Source of the DNA: Streptomyces smyrnaeus
GTDB lineage: Bacteria; Actinomycetota; Actinomycetes; Streptomycetales; Streptomycetaceae
DNA: 64,000 bases
Direction of reading: 5' to 3'
NCBI RefSeq assembly: GCF_017676345.1
Contig: NZ_JAFFZM010000003.1
Location: 372,001-436,000, forward strand
The translations under genes and the position numbers were made by a program. Positions 28,274-35,940 of this stretch are shown here, in pieces. The stretch's first letter is position 1; each line of letters opens with the position of its first letter. The notes under the pieces were generated by a model. That model saw only the letters and a list, made by a program, of their open reading frames with translations, was not told the origin of the DNA and ran no database searches.

Positions 28274-28312
28274 CGTGCGTACGCCGCTTCCGCACTTCTT
28301 TCCGTACGCACG
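28274..28312 (+). terminator. attenuator hairpin upstream of the ABC-F gene
   Basis: CGTGCGTACG (28274-28283) and CGTACGCACG (28303-28312) are exact complements enclosing 19 bases. The left arm can also pair with itself (GCGTACGC). A ribosome stalled on the leader ORF would cover the left arm and prevent the stem. Confidence 0.6.
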
Positions 28313-28338
28313 TCCACAGTCCTGCCTTGGAGTCCCCA

Positions 28339-29937
28339 GTGATCACCGCCACCGGTCTTGAGCTGCGCGTCGGAGCCCGCGTCCTCATCGAGTCGGCCAC
28401 CTTCCGCGTCGCCAAGGGCGACCGCATCGGCCTGGTGGGCCGCAACGGCGCCGGGAAGACCACCCTCACCAAGTGCCTCGCGGGCGAGGGCACGCCCACC
28501 GCGGGCACCATCACCAGCAGCGGTGAGGTCGGCTATCTCCCGCAGGATCCGCGCACCGGCGACCTCGACGTGCTCGCCCGCGACCGCGTCCTCTCCGCGC
28601 GGGGCCTGGACGTGGTGCTGCGCAAGATGCAGGAGAACGAGGAGCGCATCGCGAACGGCAAGGGCGCCACTCGTGAGAAGGCGATGAAGAAGTACGAGCG
28701 CCTGGAGACGGAGTTCCTCACCAAGGGCGGCTACGCGGCCGAGGCGGAGGCCGCCACCATCGCCGCCAGCCTGGGCCTGCCCGACCGGGTGCTGGGCCAG
28801 CCGCTGCACACCCTCTCCGGCGGCCAGCGCCGCCGCGTCGAGCTGGCCCGCATCCTCTTCTCCGACGCCGACACCCTGCTGCTCGACGAGCCGACCAACC
28901 ACCTGGACGCCGACTCCGTCGTCTGGCTGCGCGACTTCCTCAAGACCTACCGCGGCGGTCTGATCGTCATCTCCCACGACGTCGACCTGATGGAGACGGC
29001 GGTCAACAAGGTGTTCTACCTGGACGCCAACCGGTCGGCCATCGACATCTACAACATGGGCTGGAAGCAGTACCTCACCCAGCGTGAGGACGATGAGAAG
29101 CGGCGCCGCCGGGAGCGGGCCAACGCCGAGAAGAAGGCGGCCGCCCTCAACTCGCAGGCCGACAAGATGCGTGCCAAGGCCACCAAGGCCGTCGCCGCCA
29201 AGAACATGGCCCGCCGCGCCGAGAAGCTGCTGTCCGGGCTGGAGGGCGAGCGCCAGGACGACAAGGTCGCCAAGCTGCGCTTCCCCGACCCGGCGCCCTG
29301 CGGCAAGACTCCGCTGATGGCCGAGGACCTGTCCAAGTCCTACGGCTCGCTGGAGATCTTCACCGGCGTCGATCTGGCCATCGACCGGGGCTCCCGCGTC
29401 GTCATCCTGGGCCTCAACGGCGCGGGCAAGACGACGCTGCTGCGGCTGCTTGCCGGTGTCGAGGAGCCCGACACCGGCAAGGTCGTCCCCGGTCACGGCC
29501 TCAAGCTCGGCTACTACGCGCAGGAGCACGAGACGCTGGACCCGGACCGTACGGTGCTGGAGAACATGCGTTCGGCGGCGCCCGACATGGACCTGGTGGC
29601 CATCCGCAAGACGCTGGGCTCCTTCCTCTTCTCCGGGGACGACGTCGACAAGCCCGCCGGGGTGCTCTCCGGTGGTGAGAAGACCCGGTTGGCCCTGGCC
29701 ACGCTGGTCGTCTCCTCGGCCAACGTGCTGCTGCTGGACGAGCCGACCAACAACCTGGACCCGGCCAGCCGCGAGGAGATCCTGGGCGCCCTGCACACCT
29801 TCACCGGCGCCGTCGTGCTGGTCACCCACGACGAGGGCGCCGTCGAGGCGCTCCAGCCGGAGCGCATCATCATGCTGCCGGACGGTGTCGAGGACCTGTG
29901 GGGCGAGGAGTACGCGGACCTCGTCGCCCTTGCTTGA
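28339..29937 (+). CDS. ABC-F family ATP-binding protein
   Basis: 532 residues with two ABC domains and no membrane part. First: Walker A GRNGAGKTTL, signature LSGGQRRRVELARIL, Walker B TLLLDEPTNHLD. Then a charged P-site linker (about 235-300, KRRRRERANAEKKAA). Second: GLNGAGKTTLLRLL, LSGGEKTRLALA, VLLLDEPTNNLD. ABC-F proteins act on the ribosome in translation or antibiotic protection. GTG at 28339 with GGAG about six bases upstream. The leader peptide and hairpin suggest inducible expression, pointing to a protection role. Confidence 0.93.
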   Translation: MITATGLELRVGARVLIESATFRVAKGDRIGLVGRNGAGKTTLTKCLAGEGTPTAGTITSSGEVGYLPQDPRTGDLDVLARDRVLSARGLDVVLRKMQENEERIANGKGATREKAMKKYERLETEFLTKGGYAAEAEAATIAASLGLPDRVLGQPLHTLSGGQRRRVELARILFSDADTLLLDEPTNHLDADSVVWLRDFLKTYRGGLIVISHDVDLMETAVNKVFYLDANRSAIDIYNMGWKQYLTQREDDEKRRRRERANAEKKAAALNSQADKMRAKATKAVAAKNMARRAEKLLSGLEGERQDDKVAKLRFPDPAPCGKTPLMAEDLSKSYGSLEIFTGVDLAIDRGSRVVILGLNGAGKTTLLRLLAGVEEPDTGKVVPGHGLKLGYYAQEHETLDPDRTVLENMRSAAPDMDLVAIRKTLGSFLFSGDDVDKPAGVLSGGEKTRLALATLVVSSANVLLLDEPTNNLDPASREEILGALHTFTGAVVLVTHDEGAVEALQPERIIMLPDGVEDLWGEEYADLVALA

Positions 29938-29955
29938 TCCATCCGGGATGGATCA
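29935..29955. terminator. TGATCCATCC palindrome overlapping the ABC-F stop codon
   Basis: TGATCCATCC-G-GGATGGATCA is an exact 10-bp-arm palindrome whose first TGA is the stop codon. It may terminate transcription. It also holds two GATC sites, and a third follows at 29971-29974. Confidence 0.55.
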
Positions 29956-30284
29956 TTCGGCCGACGGTTGATCCTTCATCTGAGTGAGAGCGGCTCGTAC
30001 CTCGGCGCGGCCTCCCGGCCGCGCCGAGTCTGCGTGGCAGCAGCCGCCCATGTGCTGTCCCCCTTCCCCGTAGGCGGCGCTGACCTGCCGGTTTGCCCGT
30101 CGATTCGGTCCGCATCCCGGCGTGCACGTGCATCTGCATGGGGCCGGAATCTGTTGTCCTCCGGCATCCATGGCGTGCACAAGTTCCCGAGCCGCTCGTG
30201 AAGACCTTGCCGAATGGGTGGCCAGAAGTGAGGGGAGGGGTGATCATGAGAGTCACAGAGCGCACTTCCCACGAGGAGGCACGG

Positions 30285-30506
30285 GTGGCCGAGACTCTGA
30301 AGAAGGGCAGCCGGGTGACCGGCGCCGCGCGCGAGAAGCTCGCGGCAGACCTCAAGAAAAAGTACGACTCCGGAGCGAGCATCAGGGCGCTGGCCGAAGA
30401 GACGGGCCGTTCCTACGGGTTTGTGCACCGGATGCTCAGCGAGTCGGGTGTAACCCTGCGCGGACGCGGTGGAGCGACACGAGGCAAGAAGTCCAGCTCC
30501 TCCTGA
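30285..30506 (+). CDS. gbn: Gbn-type GATC-binding nucleoid-associated protein
   Basis: 73 residues from GTG at 30285, with GAGGAGG five bases upstream. A basic helix-turn-helix covers most of it (KLAADLKKKYDSG, SIRALAEETGRSYGFVHRML, GVTLRGRGG). Length and sequence match, from memory, S. coelicolor Gbn (SCO1839), a small abundant DNA-binding protein that prefers GATC(A/T)T. An in-frame ATG at 30246 would add 13 residues and also has a G-rich upstream tract, so the start is not settled. A GATCAT lies at 30242-30247. Confidence 0.85.
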   Translation: MAETLKKGSRVTGAAREKLAADLKKKYDSGASIRALAEETGRSYGFVHRMLSESGVTLRGRGGATRGKKSSSS

Positions 30507-30523
30507 GGAGGCTTTCGGGCGTT

Positions 30524-30574
30524 CCCTCCGGTGGTTACTCTTCGGTTGAACATACTGCTGGGTAACCACCGGAG
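30524..30574. promoter_or_regulatory. 14-bp perfect inverted repeat covering the enoyl-CoA hydratase ribosome site
   Basis: CCTCCGGTGGTTAC (30524-30537) and its exact complement (30561-30574) enclose 23 bases that contain CATACT, a possible -10. The right arm ends in the Shine-Dalgarno GGAGG, eight bases before the ATG at 30583. It is either a repressor operator spanning the promoter or an RNA stem hiding the ribosome site. Confidence 0.75.
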
Positions 30575-30582
30575 GAACCTCG

Positions 30583-31362
30583 ATGACCCTGCTCAACCAG
30601 GACGGCGTACATGTCGCCGCCGACGGTGAGGTGGCCACGGTCACCCTCGCCAATCCGGCCAAGCGCAACGCGCAGACGCCTGCCATGTGGCGGGCGCTGG
30701 CCGAGGCGGGACGCGTACTGCCGGGAACGGTCCGGGTCGTCGTCCTGCGCGGCGAGGGCAAGTCCTTCTCCGCCGGGCTCGACCGCCAGGCGTTCGAACC
30801 CGAGGGCTTCGAAGGTGAGCGGTCCTTCCTGGAACTGGCGCGCGACACCGACGAGGAACTGGACGCCGCCATCGCGGAGTACCAGCAGGCGTTCACCTGG
30901 TGGCGCCGCACCGACCTCATCAGCATCGCGGCCGTCCAGGGCCACGCCATCGGCGCCGGTTTCCAGCTCGCGCTCGCCTGCGATCTGCGGGTGTGCGCGC
31001 AGGACGTGCAGTTCGCCATGCGCGAGACCAGCCTCGGGCTGGTCCCCGATCTGACCGGTACCCACCCACTGGTGGGCCTGGTCGGCTATGCGCGCGCCCT
31101 GGAGATATGCGCCACCGGCCGGTTCGTCCACGCCGAGGAGGCCGAGCGCGTCGGGCTCGCCAACCTGGTCGTCGCCGCCGACGAACTGGACGGCGCGGTC
31201 ACCGATCTGACCGCGGCCCTCCTCGCCGCGCCCCGCAACGCCGTGGTCGAGACCAAGGCACTGCTCGCCGGAGCGGGGTCGCGTACCTACGACGAACAGC
31301 GTGCCGCCGAACGGGCCGCCCAGGCGCGCCGCCTCCGCGACCTCGCGGGGCTCGGCGAATAG
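30583..31362 (+). CDS. enoyl-CoA hydratase/isomerase family protein
   Basis: 259-residue crotonase fold. The oxyanion-hole pair is GKSFSAGLD and HAIGAGFQLALACDLRV. The first catalytic Glu is kept in AMRETSLGLVPD, while the second acidic position is Asp, so hydratase activity is likely but not certain. It may act in beta-oxidation or in acyl-CoA metabolism for secondary products. ATG at 30583; a strong dyad overlaps its ribosome site. It follows gbn by 76 bp. Confidence 0.9.
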   Translation: MTLLNQDGVHVAADGEVATVTLANPAKRNAQTPAMWRALAEAGRVLPGTVRVVVLRGEGKSFSAGLDRQAFEPEGFEGERSFLELARDTDEELDAAIAEYQQAFTWWRRTDLISIAAVQGHAIGAGFQLALACDLRVCAQDVQFAMRETSLGLVPDLTGTHPLVGLVGYARALEICATGRFVHAEEAERVGLANLVVAADELDGAVTDLTAALLAAPRNAVVETKALLAGAGSRTYDEQRAAERAAQARRLRDLAGLGE

Positions 31363-31440
31363 GCCGTCCGGCCCCCTCCCGCGGCGGCGAACGGGGCGCC
31401 CGCCGCCACGCTCGGCGATCCTGGCGGCCCGCGGGCGCCC

Positions 31441-32250
31441 TCACACCCGGTCGACGGCGGTCACCAGCACGGCGACGGTCACCTGGTCGGCGGCACCCAG
31501 CACACCGCGGGCGGCAGCGCCGGCGGCGCGGGCGGTGGCGAGCACCCGGCGGGTGGGGGAGACCCCCAGTTGGAGCAGGACATGGCAGCGGCCCGCCTCC
31601 GGGTCGCCCTCGATCCGGACAGGGCTGATCGCCGGCCCGGCCGCGACGCGGGAGAGGGCCGGGCCCACCACGGGGGCGAGCCGGGCCACACCGTCCACGG
31701 CGAGCACGGCGCGCCTGACACGGTCGGCCGCCTCCTGATGAGCGGCCCCCGCCGTCCCGGCTGCCTCCGCTGTCCCGGCTGCCCCGGTCGCCTCCGATTC
31801 GGGGCCCTGCCCGGCTACCGGAGGGTGGCCCGGGCCCGGGGCGGGGGCAGCCATGTCACCGGGCGCGTCCACGAGTTCCGTCACCCGCAGGTCGACGCTC
31901 TCCAGCGCCAGCCCCAGCTCCCGCTCGGCGGTGGCCAGCAGCGCGCGCCGCACCTCGTCCGCCGCGGCGGGCACCGGCCGGTCGGCGGGGACCGCCAGCT
32001 CGGCGGTCAGCGTCAGCGGGCCGGGCGGCAGGGCGCTCGGCGGCGGGGGTACGGCGGGCTCGGTCCCCGTCCCCGGGCCGGAGAGCTCCACCCGCATCGC
32101 GCTCAGCCGGGTGTCAGGTACCGCCCGACGGAGGACGTCGAGGGCTGCCTCCTCCGTCACCCACGCCCCGTCCGCCGCCTCGCCCAGCGGCAGGAGTCGC
32201 CCCATCCCGAGCTGTTGGCGTACCACCTGGGTCAGCCGTTCCGCCGTCAT
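31441..32250 (-). CDS. conserved streptomycete protein next to the Asp23 cluster
   Basis: 269 residues with an N-terminal Asp23-like alpha/beta half (LTLTAELAVPADRPVPAAADEVRRAL, LESVDLRVTELV), a low-complexity Ala/Gly/Pro linker (about 150-185) and a second alpha/beta half (GRCHVLLQLGVSPTRRVLATARAA). It is divergent from the Asp23 gene at 32461. From memory, databases label relatives 'nucleopolyhedrovirus P10 family', which is not informative. I infer a role in the same envelope system. ATG at 32250. Confidence 0.7.
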   Translation of the reverse strand: MTAERLTQVVRQQLGMGRLLPLGEAADGAWVTEEAALDVLRRAVPDTRLSAMRVELSGPGTGTEPAVPPPPSALPPGPLTLTAELAVPADRPVPAAADEVRRALLATAERELGLALESVDLRVTELVDAPGDMAAPAPGPGHPPVAGQGPESEATGAAGTAEAAGTAGAAHQEAADRVRRAVLAVDGVARLAPVVGPALSRVAAGPAISPVRIEGDPEAGRCHVLLQLGVSPTRRVLATARAAGAAARGVLGAADQVTVAVLVTAVDRV

Positions 32251-32460
32251 GGCGCACTCCCTTTCCACCTTCGCTGCTGCCGTACCGAAGGAGAACCTTC
32301 CGCGCCGACCGCGCCCGCTCGCGCAGCGCACGGCGTACGGGCGCCGCAGTCACCCGGTCGGCGGCGCCCGGCGCAGCTGAGCGAGCGGTGCCCGGCGGAC
32401 CGTGCTTACGGTGAGCAGCGGAGCGGCAGGCCGCTTCGAACCTCCGAGAGGGGCGCAGAG

Positions 32461-32976
32461 ATGTCCGAGACCAGTACGTCCAACCGCTCCGAGAACCGCA
32501 GCGCGAGCACCACGGGCCAGCAGGCGGGCGGTACGAGTGAGCAGCAGCAGCGACGAGGCGGGCTGGGGCCGGCAGGCTCCCGGGGCCGCACCACGATCGC
32601 CGACGGAGTGGTCGAGAAGATCGCGGGGATGGCGGCCCGCGATGTGATCGGCGTCCATGCGATGGGCGGCGGGATGGCCCGCACGTTCGGCGCCGTCCGG
32701 GACCGGGTGCCCGGTGGTGGCGGCGCCCGCTCCGTCAGCCGCGGCGTCAAGGCCGAGGTCGGCGAGGTGCAGACGGCGCTCGATCTGGAGATCGTCATCG
32801 ACTACGGCGTGTCGATCTCGGACGTGGCGCGCTCCGTGCGGGAGAACGTCATCTCGGCCGTCGAGCGCATGACAGGTCTTGAGGTGGTCGAGGTCAATAT
32901 CGCGGTGAGCGACGTCAAGCTGCCGGACGAGGAGGACGAGGAAGAAGAGGACCAGGATCGGCCCCGACTGCAGTGA
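32461..32976 (+). CDS. Asp23/Gls24 family envelope stress protein
   Basis: 171 residues. A Ser/Gln-rich N-terminal tail (1-40) precedes the Asp23 domain (about 42-158): TTIADGVVEKIAGMAARDVIGV, LDLEIVIDYGVSISDVARSVRENVISAVERMTGLEVVEVNIAVSDV. A run of Glu/Asp closes the protein. In Gram-positives Asp23 is a cytosolic protein tethered under the membrane by AmaP; amaP is encoded at 34401. ATG at 32461 follows GAGAGGGG. First gene of a five-gene run. Confidence 0.93.
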   Translation: MSETSTSNRSENRSASTTGQQAGGTSEQQQRRGGLGPAGSRGRTTIADGVVEKIAGMAARDVIGVHAMGGGMARTFGAVRDRVPGGGGARSVSRGVKAEVGEVQTALDLEIVIDYGVSISDVARSVRENVISAVERMTGLEVVEVNIAVSDVKLPDEEDEEEEDQDRPRLQ

Positions 32977-33067
32977 ATGACAGCGCCGCGGTGAGCAGAG
33001 CCGGCACGCCTGACGAAGTGATCGCGCGCCGCGCGCCCTGCTGCGGCGCCGAGTGAAGGAGCGCACG

Positions 33068-33256
33068 ATGAGCATGGCCTTTGTCGGCTTGATCGCCGGC
33101 CTGGCGCTGGGCTTCGCCGGGTATTTCGGCGGTTTCGGAGCCTTCGTGCTGGTGGCGGCGCTGGGCGCCGTCGGCTTCCTGGTGGGCCGGTTCGTGGACG
33201 GCGATCTGGACGCGGGGGACTTCTTCCGCGGCCGGGACAGCGAGCGGCGCAGGTGA
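33068..33256 (+). CDS. small membrane protein of the Asp23 cluster (DUF2273-like)
   Basis: 62 residues with one long or two close hydrophobic helices (about 3-43), then a charged tail (GRFVDGDLDAGDFFRGRDSERRR). Its size and place next to Asp23 genes fit the DUF2273 proteins of Firmicute Asp23 operons. ATG at 33068 with AAGGAG upstream. It is 4 bp from the next gene and probably anchors or scaffolds the complex at the membrane. Confidence 0.8.
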   Translation: MSMAFVGLIAGLALGFAGYFGGFGAFVLVAALGAVGFLVGRFVDGDLDAGDFFRGRDSERRR

Positions 33257-33260
33257 CTCC

Positions 33261-33641
33261 GTGACACAGGCGCAGGTTCCCGCAGGTGAGCGCGGGGCGA
33301 CCCGGATCGCCGATCGCGTGGTGGCCAAGGTCGCGGCCCAAGCGGCGCGGGAGGCGCTGCGGGGAGCCGGGGAAGGCGAGGCACAGCAGGCGGTCGGGCC
33401 GCCGGTGCGCCGCTCAGTGCCCCGGGCGGCGGTCACCGTGCGCGAGCGGACGGCGCGGGTGCGGCTCGGGCTGGAGCTGGGCTACCCCTCGGACATCGGC
33501 GCCCAGTGCGGCGCCGTACGCAGGCGCGTCATCGCGCGCGTGGGCGAACTGGTCGGCATGGACGTGCCGGACGTGGCCCTCGACATCGAACGGCTGCACT
33601 CGGCGCAGCTGAAGGGCGACAGTTCGGGGAGGGTGACGTGA
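33261..33641 (+). CDS. second Asp23/Gls24-like protein
   Basis: 126 residues. Core pattern TRIADRVVAKVAAQAAREAL and VTVRERTARVRLGLELGYPSDIGAQCGAVRRRVIARVGELVGMDVPDVALDIERL matches the Asp23 fold, shorter than the first copy and without the acidic tail. GTG at 33261. The stop overlaps the next GTG (GTGA). Two Asp23 paralogs in one operon suggest a hetero-assembly. Confidence 0.85.
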   Translation: MTQAQVPAGERGATRIADRVVAKVAAQAAREALRGAGEGEAQQAVGPPVRRSVPRAAVTVRERTARVRLGLELGYPSDIGAQCGAVRRRVIARVGELVGMDVPDVALDIERLHSAQLKGDSSGRVT

Positions 33642-34390
33642 GCCCGGAAGGCGACGCGAACGACCCGCGCACCGCCGCGCGGCAACAGGGGCAGGGGCAC
33701 CAGGGGCCGGCGCGGAGCCCGGCACCCGGCGGCGGGGGCACCACGCTGGAGAAGCCTCCCGACAGCCCCGAGCCGCCCGCCCCCGAGCCCCCGGGTTCCG
33801 AGACCGCGCCCCCCGGCACGGACGGCGGGCCGCGCCCGGGCGAGGGGAAGGCGGGGCGGTTCTGGTCGGCACGCCGGACACCGGCGGGCATCGTCGCCCT
33901 GCTGCTGTTCGCCGGCACGGGGATCCTCCTGTACGACGTGGCCTCGGTACGGGCGGGCCGCACCGGTATGGCCTGGCGCCGCAGCCTCACCGATGAGCTG
34001 GCCGGCCGACGCCTCGACGACACCTTCATGCTGGCGGGAGCCGCGGTGCTGGCGGCGCTCGGGCTGTGGCTGCTGGTGCTGGCGCTCACCCCGGGGAAGC
34101 GGTCGCTGCTGACGATGCGGCCGGACGTCCCGCAGGTGCGCGCCGGACTGGAGCGTTCGGCCGCGGCGCTCGTACTGCGGGACCGTGCGATGCAGATCTC
34201 CGGTGTGCAGTCGGTCCGGGTCAGCGTCGCGCGCCGTAAGGTCCGCGCCCGGGCGACGGCGCACTTCCGCGACCTGGAGGAGGTGCGCGGCGAACTGGAC
34301 GGCGCGCTCCGCGAGGGCATCGGACAGCTGGGCCTGGCCCGGCGGCCCGGCCTGTCCGTGCGCGTACGACGGCCGGCGAAACGACGGTGA
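33638..34390 (+). CDS. membrane protein of the Asp23 cluster (DUF6286-type)
   Basis: 250 residues: a disordered Pro/Gly-rich N-terminus (1-75), hydrophobic segments near 82-105 and 128-150, then a C-terminal alpha/beta domain (VRVSVARRKVRARATAHFRDLEEVRGELDGAL) resembling an Asp23-type half. GTG at 33638 overlaps the preceding stop. It probably presents its C-terminal domain to the cytosolic Asp23 proteins. The DUF name is from memory and not certain. Confidence 0.8.
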   Translation: MSPEGDANDPRTAARQQGQGHQGPARSPAPGGGGTTLEKPPDSPEPPAPEPPGSETAPPGTDGGPRPGEGKAGRFWSARRTPAGIVALLLFAGTGILLYDVASVRAGRTGMAWRRSLTDELAGRRLDDTFMLAGAAVLAALGLWLLVLALTPGKRSLLTMRPDVPQVRAGLERSAAALVLRDRAMQISGVQSVRVSVARRKVRARATAHFRDLEEVRGELDGALREGIGQLGLARRPGLSVRVRRPAKRR

Positions 34391-34400
34391 GGCGAGGACG

Positions 34401-34997
34401 ATGCTGCGGACCGTGAACCGGGTGCTGACCGCGTTGGTGGGGCTGGTGCTGCTGGCGCTCGGCCTGGCAGTGCTCTTCGCGGGCCTGGACCTGCCCCGGC
34501 GCTGGAATGTCGCCATGCCGTCCGGTTGGCCGTGGACCCGGCCCCGGGATGTGGTGCTCAGCGACGCCGAGCGCACCCGGTGGACCGATGAGGGCTGGTG
34601 GTGGCCGGTGGCCCTGGCCGTGCTGGCCGTGCTGTTCCTGCTGTGCGTGTGGTGGCTGTTGGCGCAGCTGCGGCGGCAGCGACTGGACGAGGTGCTGATC
34701 GACAGCCGGGACGGCGAGGGCGCGACGCTGCGAGCGCGCGCCATGGAGAACGTCATCGCCGCGGAGGCGGAGTCCCAGCCGGGCGTCGACCGGGCTCGGG
34801 TCGCCCTGACAGGGCGGCGCCGCCAGCCGCGGGCCCGCATCGGGCTGGTGCTGACCGCGCACGCCGAACCGGGGCCGGCCGTCCACCGGCTCCGCCGCGA
34901 GGCGATCGGCCACGCGGTGACCTCGGCCGGGCTGGAAAGCCTCCCGGCCGAGGTCCGCATGCGCGCTGCCCGCCACCGTGCGGAACGCGTGAGCTGA
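34401..34997 (+). CDS. amaP: alkaline shock response membrane anchor protein AmaP-like
   Basis: 198 residues. Two membrane helices (about 10-30 and 68-90) flank a 38-residue loop, then LLAQLRRQRLDEVLIDSRDGEGATLRARAMENVIAAEAESQPGV leads into an alpha/beta cytosolic domain. This is the AmaP layout: a hairpin anchor and a cytosolic domain that recruits Asp23. ATG at 34401, 10 bp after the previous gene. Last gene of the cluster. Confidence 0.82.
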   Translation: MLRTVNRVLTALVGLVLLALGLAVLFAGLDLPRRWNVAMPSGWPWTRPRDVVLSDAERTRWTDEGWWWPVALAVLAVLFLLCVWWLLAQLRRQRLDEVLIDSRDGEGATLRARAMENVIAAEAESQPGVDRARVALTGRRRQPRARIGLVLTAHAEPGPAVHRLRREAIGHAVTSAGLESLPAEVRMRAARHRAERVS

Positions 34998-35061
34998 CGA
35001 GCCGACGAACTGACGAGCCGACGTCCGAGGCGCACGGCGAAAGCGGGGTGCCGAGCGGAGC

Positions 35062-35841
35062 TCAGAGCCCGTGCAGCGCCCCACCGTCGACCGGGATCAT
35101 CGACCCGGTCAGATACGAGGCGGCCGGGGAGAGGACGAAGGCGGCCGTGCGGCCGAACTCCTCCGGAGTGCCGTAGCGGCGCAGCGGAATGCCTGCCGCA
35201 TTGCGTTCCCGGGCGGCGTCCCCGTCGCCGGTGAGGGAGTCGAGGTACTGCAACCGCTCGGTGCCGATCCGGCCGGGCATCAGCCCCAGCACCCGGATGC
35301 CGCGCGGGCCCAGCTCGTTCGCGAGGGTCTTGGCGAACCCCGCGAGGCCCGGGCGCAGCCCGTTGGACAGGGTCAGACCCGCGATCGGCTCGCGTACGGA
35401 GGCGGAGAGGACGAAGCCGATCACTCCGCCCTCGCCCAGCTCGCCCGCCGCCGTGCGGGCCAGCCGGACGGCACCGAGAAAGACGCTGTCGAAGGCGGTC
35501 TGCCACTGCTCGTCGGTGAGCTGGTCGGCCGGCACACCCGCCTGGGGGCCGCCGACGCTGATGAGCATGCCGTCGAACCGCCCGAACCGCTCCCGCGCCG
35601 CCGCGATCACCCGATCCGGGGTCTGCGGGTCGGCGTTGTCGGCGGCGACACCCAGCGCCCGGCCCTCGGCCCCCGACGCCTCGACCCCGAGCCGCGCCGC
35701 CGCCTCCTCGGCCGACTTCTCCGAGCGGCCGGTGACGACGACGCGCGCGCCCTCGGCGAGCAGTTGAGCGGCGGTGGCGAACCCGAGCCCCCGGGTGCCA
35801 CCGGTGATGACGTAGACGCGCTCTGATAGTCCAAGGTCCAT
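35062..35841 (-). CDS. atypical short-chain dehydrogenase/reductase
   Basis: 259 residues. The NAD(P) motif TGGTRGLG is at 14-21 and SVGGPQAG replaces NNAG. Where classical SDRs have YxxxK this protein reads LSNGLRPGL, with Ser in place of Tyr and Arg in place of Lys; the upstream Ser (LSAS) is kept. Relatives with this pattern exist among FabG-like proteins, so it may be a reductase with altered chemistry or a non-catalytic member. ATG at 35841. Confidence 0.85.
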   Translation of the reverse strand: MDLGLSERVYVITGGTRGLGFATAAQLLAEGARVVVTGRSEKSAEEAAARLGVEASGAEGRALGVAADNADPQTPDRVIAAARERFGRFDGMLISVGGPQAGVPADQLTDEQWQTAFDSVFLGAVRLARTAAGELGEGGVIGFVLSASVREPIAGLTLSNGLRPGLAGFAKTLANELGPRGIRVLGLMPGRIGTERLQYLDSLTGDGDAARERNAAGIPLRRYGTPEEFGRTAAFVLSPAASYLTGSMIPVDGGALHGL

Positions 35842-35940
35842 GCGAGCAGTCTGCCTGACGGCGGCGAACGCGGTGGCTGCGGGAGTCCGCACACCCTCGT
35901 CCCGCCCCGGCGGTGCGCGACGTGCAGGCTCCGGCGGATC

